Positions 1 to 9,847 of a stretch of DNA of 64,000 nt are shown here, one piece after another. This stretch comes from Massilia agrisoli (GTDB lineage: Bacteria; Pseudomonadota; Gammaproteobacteria; Burkholderiales; Burkholderiaceae_D), in assembly GCF_020831365.1 (NCBI RefSeq), contig NZ_JAJHPV010000004.1, positions 1 through 64,000 on the forward strand, given 5' to 3'. Within the stretch, counting starts at the first letter, position 1. Each line of letters starts with the position of its first letter. The notes below the pieces were generated by a model that saw nothing but the letters and a program-made list of their open reading frames with translations, was not told where the DNA came from and searched no databases. The position numbers and the translations under genes are program-made.

Positions 1-106
1 AGGTGAAGGGCTTCATCTACATTTCAAGGTCAAGCCTTCAGGGCGGATCCAAGCTGGTCCTCACCTCAGTTAGTAGTAGCTAACCACTAACTCGAACAAG
101 ATACAA

Positions 107-186
107 GGGCGGATAAGCAAAGCGCATCCGCCGTTTTGACGTCGCGTTGACGCTTAAAACGGCGGATGCGCTTTGCTTATCCGCCC
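107..186. repeat. Inverted doublet of a GGGCGGATAAGC-type extragenic palindrome
   Basis: Two 31-bp arms (107-137 and 156-186) are exact reverse complements around an 18-bp spacer. Each arm is itself a small hairpin unit, reading GGGCGGATAAGC at one end and GCATCCGCC at the other. A single copy of the same unit lies at 58581-58610. The pair sits just downstream of the leftward gene ending at 198, so it could also act as a transcription end. The doublet arrangement resembles REPINs, in which two REP units face each other. No transposase is visible nearby. Confidence 0.85.
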
Positions 187-197
187 TACGAAAAGCC

Positions 198-872
198 TTA
201 CTTCAGGTCGGCGGTATCGAAATAGACCGTTCCCGTGACCTTTGCACCCGGCAGGGCGCGTTCCAGCGCCGCTGCAGGCGTTTCGTCCAGCGCCTGCTTG
301 TCAGCGACCACCGCACCAGTAGCAAGGGCAGGCGATGCTTCCAGCGCGACGATATGGTCGAAGTCCGGGCGGCTGTCGATCTCTTTCACCAGGTAGCGCT
401 GCTTGCCGCTGCCTAGCTGCACGTAGCGCGCGCTGGCGCGCCTGGCCGCATCGGCCGACAGCTGGCGGTACACCAGCACCTTGTCGACCACCACCGTGGC
501 GCCCGCATATTGCGTCTTGCCGCCGCGTTCGAAGTGGCCGTCCACCAGGTCGGCCTTGAACTCGCGCACCGCCGCCGCGGCATGCGGCGCCAACCGGTTG
601 AGCTCAAATTTTTCCGGATCGATGGTCCACAGCGCGGTCTTGCCGTCCAGGCGCTGTCGCAGCGCCGCGTCCAGCTTCGGGTCGGCGATGCGCACCTGCA
701 GGACAACCTGGTAGTCGTGCGGCGCATGGAACATCGGCAGGTGCGATGCGTACAAGGCTTCCTTGCCGCCGAACAGGGCCATGCCGTGGGTGCCCCAGGT
801 CGGGCCCTTGTCGGCTGCGGCCGCGGCGCCTGCCAGCAGCACGCCGGCGAATATCAGTGTCAGTCGCTTCAT
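198..872 (-). CDS. Secreted protein of unknown function, last gene of ABC/M1 peptidase operon
   Basis: A 224-residue protein beginning MKRLTLIF. It has a clear Sec signal peptide (hydrophobic stretch to about residue 20, AAAAA cleavage region) and no further membrane segment, so it is probably periplasmic. I recognise no domain. The sequence is rich in charged residues with alternating hydrophobic strands. A start 13 codons further upstream is open, but it would place sequence before the signal peptide and overlap the neighbouring stop, so 872 is preferred. It starts 25 bp after the permease/peptidase gene on the same strand, so it is probably co-transcribed. It may be an accessory or substrate of that system, which is inference. 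Confidence 0.7.
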   Translation of the reverse strand: MKRLTLIFAGVLLAGAAAAADKGPTWGTHGMALFGGKEALYASHLPMFHAPHDYQVVLQVRIADPKLDAALRQRLDGKTALWTIDPEKFELNRLAPHAAAAVREFKADLVDGHFERGGKTQYAGATVVVDKVLVYRQLSADAARRASARYVQLGSGKQRYLVKEIDSRPDFDHIVALEASPALATGAVVADKQALDETPAAALERALPGAKVTGTVYFDTADLK

Positions 873-897
873 CGTCCGTTCCAGTAAGGCCGGCGCA

Positions 898-3800
898 TCA
901 GCGCAGTTCAACCTCGATCATATTATCCGATGGCTTGCGGTCGATCAGCTTGTTGTCGGGGTCGATGCCGGCCTTTGCCGGACGGCCGTCGACGATCAGC
1001 GTCACGAGTACGTCGCGGCTGCCGACGATGCGGCGCTCGCGCACCAGCGGCCTGCCGTCCTTGTCGTCGACGCCGAATTCGATCACGTCCTTCAAGGCCG
1101 CTTCCTTTTCCTCGCCCAGTTCACCGGCGCGCATCTTGATCGCGGTGGCGGCCAGCGTGACCGCGTACTTGCCGTCGGCGCGGCGCTGGGCGGTGGCCGT
1201 GGTGGCGCGGTTTTCGTACAGGACGATCGATTCAAACAGGTCGTCGATCAGGTAGGTGTATTCCGGAGGAGTGACGCCGCGCAGCGCAGTGACCAGGACA
1301 TCCACGCCAGGGTAGGGCGCGCCGTGGAAGGCGTGCTCGGTCAGCAGGCCGTGCAGGACCTGGTTGACCTTTTCCTCGCCCAGCACGTCCTGCAGCAAAT
1401 ACATCGCCAGCCCGCCCTTGCGGTAATGGATGTAGTCCTGGTTTTCGTTCTGCGCCAGCGGCAGCTCCTTGCGGTTTTCGAGCGCCCGTCCCATCAGGTA
1501 GCGGTCAAGGTCGTAGCGCAGGAAGCGGCGCATCTTGTGCGGGCCCATCGTCTTCTTCATCACCATCAGCGCCGAATACTCGGCCAGCGTCTCCGACAGC
1601 ACGGTGGCGCCGCGCGTGTTCGCGCCCACCAGTTGGTGGCCCCACCACTGGTGCGCCACTTCATGCGCGGTGACGTGGAACGGGTAGTCGATGTCCTTCG
1701 GGTCCTGGTCGTCGACCTTGGCGATAAAGCCGATGTTCTCGGAGTACGGGATCGTGCCCGGATAGGACTGCGCAAACGTCGCGTAGCGCGGGAACTCGAT
1801 CACCCGCACCACCTTGTGCTGATAGGGGCTGAAGTTGGTCGAGTAGTATTCCAGCGAGGCCTTGACGCCGCGGACGATGCGGTCGAGGTTGAAGTCGTGC
1901 GCCGGGTGGTAGTAGATGTCGATGGTGACGTCGCGCCAGCGGTCGTGCCGCACTTCGTAGCGCGCCGACTGGAACGCGTAGAAGTTCAGGATCGGCTTGT
2001 CCATCTTGTAGTGGAAGTAGCGGCGGCCCTTGTCCAGCCATTCCTTCTCGAGGGTGCCCGGCGCGATCGCGACCTGGTCCGGGCTGGTGCTGACCACGGC
2101 GTTGAAATTGATCCAGTCGCCGTCCGAGCTGATGTAGTTGTTGGCGCGGCCCTGCGGGTCGTCGCGCGCCAGCATCCGTTCGCGCGGCGGCAGGCCATGG
2201 CGCTTGCGGTCGCGCGCATCTTCCAGCTCCGCCGAGCGCAGGTAGCCGATGGACGGCAGCGCGTCCTTGTTGAAGAAGGTGCCGTTGCCGACCACCGGCG
2301 TGTCGAGCCCCATGCCGAGGATGCCTTTTGGCGCGTAGGCGACGTCGAACGCCATGGCGATGCGCGCGCCCGGCGCCAGCGGCGTGGCCAGCTTGTAGAC
2401 GTAGAGGCCGCGCGCGCGGTCCGCGATGACCCGGCGCGCCGGCTGGCTGAAGCGCAGCTGCATGGCCGCGCGGCGGTCCTGGTTGACCATGATGTCGGTA
2501 ACCGGCCGGCCCGAACGGTTTTCCAGCTGGTAGGCGCCGCGCACCGACAGGCTGCGCTGCTCGGGCATGATGTCGACCTTCAGGTCGACGCTGGTCACGC
2601 GCGGCTGCGCCAGCGCGGCCAGCGGCTTGTAGCGCTGCTCGTATTCGGCGCGCTGCTGCTCGTCCTGCCAGGCAGTGTGGAAGTCGTTGGCGATGTGCAG
2701 GTTGAAGTACAGGAATGAGCCCGTGCCGGCGAAAATGACCAGGCCAAGGGCGAAACTGGCCAGCACCGGACCGCTCAGGTTGCGGCGCGCCAGTCTCATG
2801 CGGCTGCCCAGTTCATCGTTGCAGCCGCGCGGCCAGAACACCAGGGTCAGCACCAGCAGCAGCAGCGCCGCGCCGCCCCAGTACAGCTGGAACCAGCGCT
2901 CGCGCGCCAGGTAGTGGCCGAAGCCGTTCATCGCCGAGTACACGAAGTCGGGCGAGGTGCCGTACAACAGCATCGGATGGTCCAGGCCCAGCGTGTCGAA
3001 GGTGATCGTCGCCACGTAGTACAGGATCATCGCGAAGTAGGCGACGTACTTGTGGTTGAACAGCACCTGCAGGGCGATCGCCAGCACCGCGATCAGCGCG
3101 TACTGCGGCAGCTGGATCAGGAACAGGGTCTTGACGTACAGGCCCAGCTCGAACATGAAGTAGCCGTTGAAGATCTGGATCAGCAGGCCGCACAGCATCA
3201 GCACGAACAGCATCAGCGCCTGCAGGCCAACCAGCGCGAACACCTTGGCCAGCATGCGCACCCAGGTCGGTACCGGCATCACGTCGAGCATCGGCGCCAT
3301 GCGGGCCTCGCGCTCGCGCCACACCAGTTCGCCCGCGTAGAAAGTGGTCACCACCAGCATGAACAGCGCGAAGGTCTCGCTGATCATCTCCAGCACCTGG
3401 TAGGTCACCGGATAGGTGTTGGTGCCGTAGATCGCGCCCAGGTTGAGCGAGCTGGCAAACACCGCCAGCACCGCGGCCAGCGCGATGACGGCGAAGTAGA
3501 TGTTCTTGACCGACTCGCGGAAATTCAGCCAGGCGGAGCGCGCCAGCAGCAGCGCCAGGCTGCGGTTGGCGAAATCGGGCTTTTCACGCGTGTCGGCGGC
3601 GGTCTGTGACAGCGGCAGCGGCAGTTCGCTGTCGGGCCGGCGCGCGGCGCCGCTGTCGGCGGCGCTGATGAAGTGGAAGCGCCAGTAGCCAAGCAACAGC
3701 ACCACCAGCCCGAAGCCCGACCAGATCAGGCGGTTGGTCAGGTAGACCCCGCCGAAGGGAATGGTGCGTACATTGCGTTCGGCGATGGTCCAGTATTCCG

Positions 3801-4467
3801 TCACCCGGATCAGCGCCGTCGTGCCGAACGGGTCGATCAGCGCGGCCAGTGTCTTGTAATCGAGGTCGCGCGCCAGCTGCGGCGCCACGATATAGCCGAT
3901 CATCATCACCACGCTGGCCACATACACCGGCATCATGCGGCGCGTCAGCGCGGCCAGCACGAAGAAGATCGAACCGAAAATGAACAGGTTGGGCAGCAGC
4001 GTGAAAGCGAAGGGCCGCAGGTACATCAGGGCATTGGATGGCCCCAGCCGGTCCGGCTCAATGCCCGGTATCCAGGTGCCCAGCCAGGCGCCGAGCACGA
4101 TGCTGGAGAAGACGATCGCCATCGTGATGTAGGCGCCGAGGAAGCGCCCGAATACGTAGTCGGCCTTCCTGATCGGCGCGCTGAAGAAGAAGTGGTGCAT
4201 GTCGTACTCGAAGTCCTGCTGCACCGAGCGGCCGGCGATGGCAGCGACCACCACCACGCCAAGGCAGCCCAGGAAGGCGACCGTCAGGTCGATCGAGCGC
4301 GGCGCGTTGATCAGGACCTTGCCGCCGAAGGTGACGACCGCCTCCTTGAACACGCCGCCCGCGGCGGCCATCCACAGCATCGCCAGGGCGAAGAACATGC
4401 CGAAGTAGACCCAGGTCGACAGCAGCTTGAGCCGCTGCCGCGCTTCGAACAATGCGATTGCCAGCAT
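898..4467 (-). CDS. ABC-2 type permease fused to M1 zinc aminopeptidase
   Basis: A 1189-residue fusion. The N-terminal half (about 1-600) is a hydrophobic multi-span ABC-2 permease with two sets of membrane segments separated near residues 280-310. The C-terminal half is a gluzincin peptidase with HEVAH at 935-939, followed by QWWGHQ and a downstream SETLAEY that supplies the third zinc ligand. Upstream lies a PYSENIGF stretch equivalent to the GxMEN substrate motif of M1 enzymes. Such fusions are a known but poorly understood bacterial class. The peptidase presumably lies on the periplasmic face. The matching ATPase gene ends 9 bp upstream and a secreted protein follows. Substrate unknown. 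Confidence 0.92.
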   Translation of the reverse strand: MLAIALFEARQRLKLLSTWVYFGMFFALAMLWMAAAGGVFKEAVVTFGGKVLINAPRSIDLTVAFLGCLGVVVVAAIAGRSVQQDFEYDMHHFFFSAPIRKADYVFGRFLGAYITMAIVFSSIVLGAWLGTWIPGIEPDRLGPSNALMYLRPFAFTLLPNLFIFGSIFFVLAALTRRMMPVYVASVVMMIGYIVAPQLARDLDYKTLAALIDPFGTTALIRVTEYWTIAERNVRTIPFGGVYLTNRLIWSGFGLVVLLLGYWRFHFISAADSGAARRPDSELPLPLSQTAADTREKPDFANRSLALLLARSAWLNFRESVKNIYFAVIALAAVLAVFASSLNLGAIYGTNTYPVTYQVLEMISETFALFMLVVTTFYAGELVWREREARMAPMLDVMPVPTWVRMLAKVFALVGLQALMLFVLMLCGLLIQIFNGYFMFELGLYVKTLFLIQLPQYALIAVLAIALQVLFNHKYVAYFAMILYYVATITFDTLGLDHPMLLYGTSPDFVYSAMNGFGHYLARERWFQLYWGGAALLLLVLTLVFWPRGCNDELGSRMRLARRNLSGPVLASFALGLVIFAGTGSFLYFNLHIANDFHTAWQDEQQRAEYEQRYKPLAALAQPRVTSVDLKVDIMPEQRSLSVRGAYQLENRSGRPVTDIMVNQDRRAAMQLRFSQPARRVIADRARGLYVYKLATPLAPGARIAMAFDVAYAPKGILGMGLDTPVVGNGTFFNKDALPSIGYLRSAELEDARDRKRHGLPPRERMLARDDPQGRANNYISSDGDWINFNAVVSTSPDQVAIAPGTLEKEWLDKGRRYFHYKMDKPILNFYAFQSARYEVRHDRWRDVTIDIYYHPAHDFNLDRIVRGVKASLEYYSTNFSPYQHKVVRVIEFPRYATFAQSYPGTIPYSENIGFIAKVDDQDPKDIDYPFHVTAHEVAHQWWGHQLVGANTRGATVLSETLAEYSALMVMKKTMGPHKMRRFLRYDLDRYLMGRALENRKELPLAQNENQDYIHYRKGGLAMYLLQDVLGEEKVNQVLHGLLTEHAFHGAPYPGVDVLVTALRGVTPPEYTYLIDDLFESIVLYENRATTATAQRRADGKYAVTLAATAIKMRAGELGEEKEAALKDVIEFGVDDKDGRPLVRERRIVGSRDVLVTLIVDGRPAKAGIDPDNKLIDRKPSDNMIEVELR

Positions 4468-4476
4468 AAACTGTCC

Positions 4477-5367
4477 TTAGCAGTTGCTGGCCGCGAAACT
4501 GCGTCCGGCGATGGTGGCGAAGTACACGTCTTCGAGGTCGCCGATGGCCGGCATGAAGCCGTCGCCCGGGTCGCGCTCGTCGTACACGCGGATCAGGGTG
4601 CGCCCGGTCAGCAGGCGGGTCGAAATCACCGCGTGGCGGGTCTGGAAGGCCGCCACTTCCGCTTTGGTGACGAAGCGCTCCCAGATCCTGCCGTCGATGG
4701 CGTCGATCAGCTTTTGCGGTTCGCCGCACAGCAGCACGTGGCCCTTGTTGATGATGGCCATGTTGGAACACAGGTCGGCGACGTCAGACACGATGTGGGT
4801 CGACAGCAGCACCGTCTTGTCTTCGCCGATGTCGGACAGCAGGTTATGGAAGCGCACCCGCTCCTGCGGGTCGAGGCCTGCCGTCGGTTCATCGACGATG
4901 ATCAGTTGCGGGTCGCCCAGCAGCGCCTGGGCGATGCCGAAGCGCTGGCGCATGCCGCCAGAAAACCCGCCGAGGCGCTGGTGGCGCACTTCGAACAGGT
5001 TGGTTTGCTGGAGCAGGCCATCGACCACCTCGCGGCGGCGCGCGCGGTTCGACAAGCCTTTGAGGACGGCAAAGTGGTCGAGCAGTTCGTAAGCGGTCAC
5101 TTTCGGGTAGACGCCGAAGTCCTGCGGCAGGTAGCCCAGCAGGCGGCGCACCTCGTCCTGTTCGTCCAGCACGTCGATATCGTCGAGGAAGACCGAGCCG
5201 GAGTCGCATTCCTGCAAGGTGGCGAGGATACGCATCAAGGTCGACTTGCCGGCGCCATTCGGGCCGAGCAGGCCGAACATCCCGGTGGGGATGTTCAGGG
5301 TGACCTTGTCCAGCGCCACCACGCCATTGGCGTAGGTCTTGGACAAATTGCGGATGCGTAATTCCAT
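4477..5367 (-). CDS. ABC transporter ATP-binding protein for the permease/M1 fusion
   Basis: A 296-residue ABC ATPase. Walker A is GPNGAGKST near residue 40, the signature is FSGGMRQRFGIAQAL, Walker B is LIIVDEPTAGLDP, and the switch His is in LLSTHIVSD. The C-terminal extension of about 80 residues is typical of ABC-2 exporter ATPases. The start at MELRIRNL is chosen because CTGGAG stands just upstream; a longer frame to 5463 would lack homology at its N-terminus. It is the first gene of a leftward operon with the permease/peptidase fusion (9-bp gap) and a secreted protein. Confidence 0.93.
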   Translation of the reverse strand: MELRIRNLSKTYANGVVALDKVTLNIPTGMFGLLGPNGAGKSTLMRILATLQECDSGSVFLDDIDVLDEQDEVRRLLGYLPQDFGVYPKVTAYELLDHFAVLKGLSNRARRREVVDGLLQQTNLFEVRHQRLGGFSGGMRQRFGIAQALLGDPQLIIVDEPTAGLDPQERVRFHNLLSDIGEDKTVLLSTHIVSDVADLCSNMAIINKGHVLLCGEPQKLIDAIDGRIWERFVTKAEVAAFQTRHAVISTRLLTGRTLIRVYDERDPGDGFMPAIGDLEDVYFATIAGRSFAASNC

Positions 5368-5402
5368 GCTGACTCCAGGTCTGTAACCATACGTAAGCAA
5401 AA

Positions 5403-5434
5403 ATGCAACGGTTACACTTTTATGATAGTTGCAT
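5403..5434. promoter_or_regulatory. Dyad ATGCAAC-N18-GTTGCAT upstream of the ABC/M1 operon
   Basis: Two exact 7-bp half-sites (5403-5409 and 5428-5434) in inverted orientation lie 36-67 bp upstream of the ABC ATPase start, within an AT-rich island. A TATCAT hexamer on the minus strand lies between them. The placement suits an operator for the leftward operon, but no regulator gene is adjacent and the assignment is inference. Confidence 0.35.
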
Positions 5435-5579
5435 TGTATTAAATTTAGGAGCGCTATGGCCACTCCTTGCGATACACGGCAATTTGATTGGAACAGAGTG
5501 CAGTTTTCCGGGAACAGGGCGACAGGGCGCGGCGTTCCCCGTCATGCGCCGGAACGTGGGTAATGAACAGGGGAAAGAG

Positions 5580-6182
5580 TCAGGGCAGGGCGTCGTCGGG
5601 ATCGACGCCGATCAGCAGCGTGCCGGCGCCGCGGAAGGAGTGCGGCGGAACTTCCATGTTGGTCGGCGCGGGGACGTTGCGGAACACCCGTCCCGCGAGG
5701 TCGAACTTCGATCCGTGGCACGGGCAATAGAAGCCGCCTGGCCAGTCGTCGCCCAGATCGGCCGCCCCTGGCTCGGGCCGGTAGCTGGGAATGCAGCCTA
5801 GGTGGGTGCAGATGGCGGTCAGCACCAGGAACTCGGGCTTGAGCGAACGGGTAGGATTGGCCGTGTACGCGGGCTGCTGGCGCACCCTGGAGCCGGGATC
5901 GACCAGCTCGGCATCATGCCCGCCAAGCGAGGCGATCTGTTGCTCGGTGCGGTGCAGTATCCACACCGGGCGCCCGCGCCATTCCACCGTCACCAGTGCG
6001 CCGGGGCGGATGCTGGCGATGTCGGCCTCTACCGGCGCCCCCGCTGCGCGCGCCCGTTCGCTGGGCGACATCGACGCCATGAAGGGGATTGCGGTTGTCA
6101 CCAGGCCAACCCCGCCGATGGCGGCGGTGCTCACCGTCAGGAAATGCCGGCGGCTTGGCCGGTACGTGAGAGTAGTCGCCAT
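5580..6182 (-). CDS. Rieske iron-sulfur protein, bc1-complex type (orphan petA-like)
   Basis: A 200-residue protein like the Rieske subunit of ubiquinol-cytochrome c reductase. It has an N-terminal twin-arginine motif (RRHFLTV) and one hydrophobic anchor at about residues 18-38. The SERARAAGAPVE hinge follows. The 2Fe-2S ligands are in CTHLGC and CPCHGS, with DDWPGGF between them. It is full length. In betaproteobacteria petA normally heads petABC, but here no cytochrome b or c1 gene follows; the next leftward gene is an ABC ATPase about 210 bp away. It is probably a second copy or a relocated subunit. Confidence 0.88.
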   Translation of the reverse strand: MATTLTYRPSRRHFLTVSTAAIGGVGLVTTAIPFMASMSPSERARAAGAPVEADIASIRPGALVTVEWRGRPVWILHRTEQQIASLGGHDAELVDPGSRVRQQPAYTANPTRSLKPEFLVLTAICTHLGCIPSYRPEPGAADLGDDWPGGFYCPCHGSKFDLAGRVFRNVPAPTNMEVPPHSFRGAGTLLIGVDPDDALP

Positions 6183-6306
6183 GGCGTGCCTCAGTCATCT
6201 CGCCGCGCGGATGCGCTTGTTATATTGGACTTCCGGGCATGGCATTTAGTTCGGTCAGGCGCCGGGGAACTGTCCTAATCCATCAGAAAATGTGGATAAT
6301 GTCCCT

Positions 6307-6753
6307 ATGGATACAGCTACCAAAGAAAACGTTCTGGCGGTCATGCGAAGCGGCCAGGCCATGGTCGAATCGACCGACTTCTTCCGCACCGCGCTGGGGC
6401 TGTACTACCTGGCCGCGCTGATGACCGACGAAGCGATCGACTTCAAACAGGTTGACCGCGAATTCAACCGCTTTATCTATCAATCGATCGGCAAGGGCCA
6501 TACGATCACCAGCGTGCTGCAGTTCATGAGCGGCGCCAAGGTGATCCCGGTGCTCGAGTCGAAGCGCTTCCTGCCCGCGTTCGCCGCGCACTGCCCGGAT
6601 GTGCCGGTCGACAGCGTGCCGTTCCTGCTGTCGCTGAACCTGTCGGTGGCAAAAAAAATCTCGGGGATCGACATCGCCGGGCCGGTGCTGGACTGGATCG
6701 AACGGCAGAAACCGGCCGAGGCGGGCGCGCCGGCGCCGCGCGACGTTTTATAA
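6307..6753 (+). CDS. Conserved hypothetical protein upstream of coq7
   Basis: A 148-residue soluble protein, largely helical by sequence, with no signal peptide or clear membrane span. I do not recognise a domain. Features include an aromatic [15 protein letters not shown] helix and a C-terminal Pro/Ala tail. The ATG at 6307 is preferred over an in-frame GTG at 6292; neither has a strong ribosome site. It ends at 6753, just before coq7, and overlaps that gene's possible upstream ATG. Any link to ubiquinone synthesis is only positional. Confidence 0.6.
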   Translation: MDTATKENVLAVMRSGQAMVESTDFFRTALGLYYLAALMTDEAIDFKQVDREFNRFIYQSIGKGHTITSVLQFMSGAKVIPVLESKRFLPAFAAHCPDVPVDSVPFLLSLNLSVAKKISGIDIAGPVLDWIERQKPAEAGAPAPRDVL

Positions 6754-6785
6754 TGGCGTTTTTGACAGCATTACTGGACACCGCC

Positions 6786-7430
6786 ATGCCATCCCAGCGT
6801 TCACTCAATCCCCTCGATAGCCTGATCGTCAACGTCGACAAGGCGCTGCGCGTGATCGGCGGCGTCGCCACCTCGTCGCGCCCGAACCCGGCGGCCCATG
6901 CGGCCGACGCCGCGCTCGACGAGCGCGAGCAGCGCCACAGCGCGGGGCTGATGCGGGTGAACCATGTGGGGGAAGTATGCGCGCAGGCGCTGTACGACTC
7001 GCAGGCGCGCTTCGCCAAGAACCCGCAGATGCGGCAACAGTTCGAACAGGCCGGCCGCGAGGAAGAAGACCACCTGGCCTGGACCGCGCAGCGCCTGTCG
7101 GAACTCGGTTCGCAACCCAGCCTGCTCAATCCGCTGTGGTACGCCGGCGCGTACACCATCGGTGCCGTAGCGGCCCATCTTGGCGACGCGCGCAGCCTTG
7201 GCTTCGTGGTTGAAACCGAGCGCCAGGTCGAGGCCCACCTGAACAGCCATCTCGACCAGCTGCCGGTGCAGGATTCAAAATCGCGCGCCATCGTCGAACA
7301 GATGCGCGCCGACGAAATCGCGCACGGCGCGGCAGCCCAGGCAATGGGCGCGGCCGAGACGCCGCTGGCGGTCAGGGCAGGCATGACGGCGATGGCCAAG
7401 GTCATGACCACCACCGCCTACTACATCTGA
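6786..7430 (+). CDS. coq7: 2-polyprenyl-3-methyl-6-methoxy-1,4-benzoquinone hydroxylase (Coq7)
   Basis: A di-iron hydroxylase for the penultimate step of ubiquinone synthesis, peripheral on the inner membrane. The 214-residue form begins [11 protein letters not shown]. Iron ligands are visible in [12 protein letters not shown], in the EEDHLAW motif, in ETERQVE and in the second ExxH of DEIAHG, matching the duplicated four-helix ferritin-like pattern of Coq7. An ATG at 6753 would add 11 residues. A TATAAT at 6749-6754 overlaps that ATG and could be a -10 element, which favours the 6786 start. Confidence 0.93.
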   Translation: MPSQRSLNPLDSLIVNVDKALRVIGGVATSSRPNPAAHAADAALDEREQRHSAGLMRVNHVGEVCAQALYDSQARFAKNPQMRQQFEQAGREEEDHLAWTAQRLSELGSQPSLLNPLWYAGAYTIGAVAAHLGDARSLGFVVETERQVEAHLNSHLDQLPVQDSKSRAIVEQMRADEIAHGAAAQAMGAAETPLAVRAGMTAMAKVMTTTAYYI

Positions 7431-7459
7431 TTTATTACGGCTGGTTTACTACAGCTGAT

Positions 7460-7900
7460 TTACCCGGCCGCCTGCGCACCCGTGTCGACGATGTCGAACG
7501 AGTGGGTGAAGGTGGCGGTCTTGGCGAGCATGATCGAGGCCGAGCAGTACTTGTCATGAGACAGGTTGATCGCGCGCTCGACCGCCGAGTGCTTCAGGTT
7601 TTTGCCGGTCACCACAAAGTGGAAATGGATGCGCGTGAAGACCTTGGGGTCGGTCTCGGCGCGCTCGGCGCGCAGGGTGACTTCGCAGCCTTCGACCTGT
7701 TCGCGCCCGCGCTTTAAAATCAGCACGACATCGTAGGCGGTGCAGCCGCCGGTACCCAGCAACACCATCTCCATCGGGCGCGGCGCCAGGTTATGGCCGC
7801 CGCCTTCCGGCGCGCCGTCCATCGACACCATATGGCCCGACCCGGTCTCGGCCCGAAAACTCATGCCCGACGGGCCGTTCCAGCTGACTTTTACATCCAT
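7460..7900 (-). CDS. OsmC/YhfA-family protein
   Basis: A 146-residue OsmC superfamily protein. Members reduce organic hydroperoxides or remain uncharacterised (YhfA type). The two redox cysteines are present: C53 in LLGTGGCTAYD and C119 in HDKYCSAS. Length is typical. It is convergent with coq7 and lies 23 bp from the stop of the next leftward gene. The sequence cannot separate an Ohr-like peroxidase from the YhfA subgroup, though LAPRPMEMVLLG and the short length favour YhfA. Confidence 0.88.
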   Translation of the reverse strand: MDVKVSWNGPSGMSFRAETGSGHMVSMDGAPEGGGHNLAPRPMEMVLLGTGGCTAYDVVLILKRGREQVEGCEVTLRAERAETDPKVFTRIHFHFVVTGKNLKHSAVERAINLSHDKYCSASIMLAKTATFTHSFDIVDTGAQAAG

Positions 7901-7923
7901 TGCTGCCTCCGTTTAAAACGTGA

Positions 7924-9105
7924 CTATACCGCCAGTACGTAACGTTCGCTGCGCAGCCGCCAACTGGCGAAGGCCACGCCCGCCAGCGCCGGCACCATCG
8001 AACTGAAGAAGGTCAGCAGGTAGGGCATGGCGCCGATGTCCTGGCCCTTGGCCACTTCGCCCAGCAAGGTCTGGTTCGACAGCATCGGCACGGCGTACAT
8101 CCAGGCCGCCGTTTTCAGTTCCATCATCGATACCACCACGCCAGGGATCATTGGCACCAGCATCGCGACGCTGGCCGTGGTCTGGGCCTCCTTGAACGAT
8201 TTGGCGTTCATCGCCATCGCAATGTGGACCGACGCGGCCAGCATCGACAGGGGCACCGATGCAAGGCAGATCAACGCCAGGTCAGCCGACGTCACCCGCC
8301 ACGAGGTGCCCACTTCTTCGAGCGGCAGCCAGCTGAGGATGCCGTGCGCCAGCGCCAGTTCCAGCGTAATGGCGACCACCGACAGGATCCCGGCCGCGAG
8401 CCATTTGCCGCCGATCAGTTCCCAAGTGCGCAGCGGCTGCGCCATCAGCACTTCCATCGAACGCCGTTCGCGTTCGCCGGCGGTACTGTCGACCGCCGCC
8501 GACAGGCAGCAGGCGAAAGCCGGGAAGAACAGGAAGCCGATCATCGCGCCGATCACGCCCGAGCGGCCAGCGGTGCCGCCGGTGTCGTAGCGCTGCACTT
8601 TGACCGGCGCCATCGTCACCGGCGAGACCCCATGTGCGAGCAGGCGCGCGCTGGCGATGTCCATGCTGTAGGCGTTGAGCACCGCCTCGACGTCGCGCAC
8701 GCGCGGCCCGTGGTCGATCGCCGAATCGAACCACAGCTCCACCTGTGCCGGACGCATCGCCTGGTAGTTCTCGGTGAACTTGTCGTCGATGCGCAGCACC
8801 GCCACGACCTTGCGCGACTTAAGCAGTTCGCCGATGGCTTCTTCACCCATCGCGTCGACTTCCGTGACGGTGACGTTCTTCTGCTTGAACTGCGCCATCA
8901 GGTTCGGGGCCTGCGCGGCGCCGATCACGGCCAGCTCCATGCCTTCGCGTTCGGGCTGGGTGGCGCGCTCGATCTGCTTGTTGAGCATGTAGCCGAGCAT
9001 CAGCGGATACATCAGGGTGAACAGGGCCAGCAGCACCAGGGAGCGGCGATCGCGCAAGGTCTCGCGGAACTCTTTTTTGAACACGACCATCAATTTCGAC
9101 TTCAT
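7924..9105 (-). CDS. ABC-2 type permease, NatB-like
   Basis: A 393-residue membrane protein. One N-terminal membrane segment is followed by a large extracytoplasmic domain (about residues 45-190) and then five or six membrane spans, the usual layout of NatB/CcmB-type ABC-2 permeases. Its ATG at 9105 overlaps the stop of the ATPase gene (ATGA), so the two are translationally coupled. With the ATPase and an exported peptidase it forms one leftward operon. NatAB exports sodium in Bacillus, but here the substrate is unknown. Confidence 0.88.
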   Translation of the reverse strand: MKSKLMVVFKKEFRETLRDRRSLVLLALFTLMYPLMLGYMLNKQIERATQPEREGMELAVIGAAQAPNLMAQFKQKNVTVTEVDAMGEEAIGELLKSRKVVAVLRIDDKFTENYQAMRPAQVELWFDSAIDHGPRVRDVEAVLNAYSMDIASARLLAHGVSPVTMAPVKVQRYDTGGTAGRSGVIGAMIGFLFFPAFACCLSAAVDSTAGERERRSMEVLMAQPLRTWELIGGKWLAAGILSVVAITLELALAHGILSWLPLEEVGTSWRVTSADLALICLASVPLSMLAASVHIAMAMNAKSFKEAQTTASVAMLVPMIPGVVVSMMELKTAAWMYAVPMLSNQTLLGEVAKGQDIGAMPYLLTFFSSMVPALAGVAFASWRLRSERYVLAV

Positions 9106-9833
9106 GCTGCGATCCCTTCTTCGCCGACCAGGCTGACAAATGCATCTTCGAGGTTGGCAATGCCGGTGCGCCGGCACAGTTCATCGGGCGAACCCTGCGC
9201 CACGGTGTGGCCTTTGGCGATGACGATCACGTCGTCGCACAGGTGGGTCACTTCCTGCATCACGTGGGTGGCCATCAGCACGCAGCAGCCTTCCGCGCGC
9301 AACACGTTGAGCGCATTGCGCAGCGCGCGCGTGCTCATCACGTCGAGACCGCGGCTAGGCTCGTCGAGCAGCAGGTGGCGCGGGCGGTGCAGCAAGGTGC
9401 GCGCCATCGCGACCTTGATGCGCTGGCCCTGCGAGAAGCCTTTGGTCTGGCGCAGCAGGATGTCTTGCAGCGACAGCAGGTCTGTTACCTCGTCGATCCG
9501 CTGGCGCAGTCCGGCGCCGCCCATGCCGTTGAGCTCACCGAAATAGGTCAGGTATTCGCGCGTGGTGAGGCGCTCGTACAGGCCGAACTGGTCGGTCAGG
9601 AAGCCGATGTTCTGGCGTACCGTCATCGGGTCGACGGCAGGGTCGATGCCGCCCACCGCGATGCTGCCGTGGTCGCGTTCGAGCAGGCCGACCAGCAGGC
9701 GCAGCAAGGTGGTTTTGCCGGCCCCGTTGGGGCCCAGCAGCGCGGTGATCTGGCCGTCGCGCGCGGTGAACGACACCCCGCCGAGAGCCTGCACCGTGCC
9801 GAATTGTTTTCGGACGTCGTTTGCTTCAATCAT
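9102..9833 (-). CDS. ABC transporter ATP-binding protein, NatA-like
   Basis: A 243-residue ABC ATPase starting MIEANDVRKQFG. Walker A is GPNGAGKTT, the signature is KGFSQGQRIKVAMARTL, Walker B is HLLLDEPSRGLDV, and the switch His is in MATHVMQE. The signature with SQGQ rather than SGGQ is common in NatA-type exporters. It lies between an S33 peptidase gene (14-bp gap) and the coupled permease gene (4-bp overlap). Confidence 0.93.
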   Translation of the reverse strand: MIEANDVRKQFGTVQALGGVSFTARDGQITALLGPNGAGKTTLLRLLVGLLERDHGSIAVGGIDPAVDPMTVRQNIGFLTDQFGLYERLTTREYLTYFGELNGMGGAGLRQRIDEVTDLLSLQDILLRQTKGFSQGQRIKVAMARTLLHRPRHLLLDEPSRGLDVMSTRALRNALNVLRAEGCCVLMATHVMQEVTHLCDDVIVIAKGHTVAQGSPDELCRRTGIANLEDAFVSLVGEEGIAA

Positions 9834-9847
9834 ATGTGCCTCGGATG

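Noticed and set aside
107-186. CRISPR or IS terminal repeats
   Set aside because: Only two inverted units with an 18-bp spacer, no array and no transposase frame; the unit recurs singly at 58581.
898-4467. Permease/M1 fusion as an artefact joining two genes
   Set aside because: The frame is continuous without a shift, and such fusions are a known family with a dedicated upstream ATPase.
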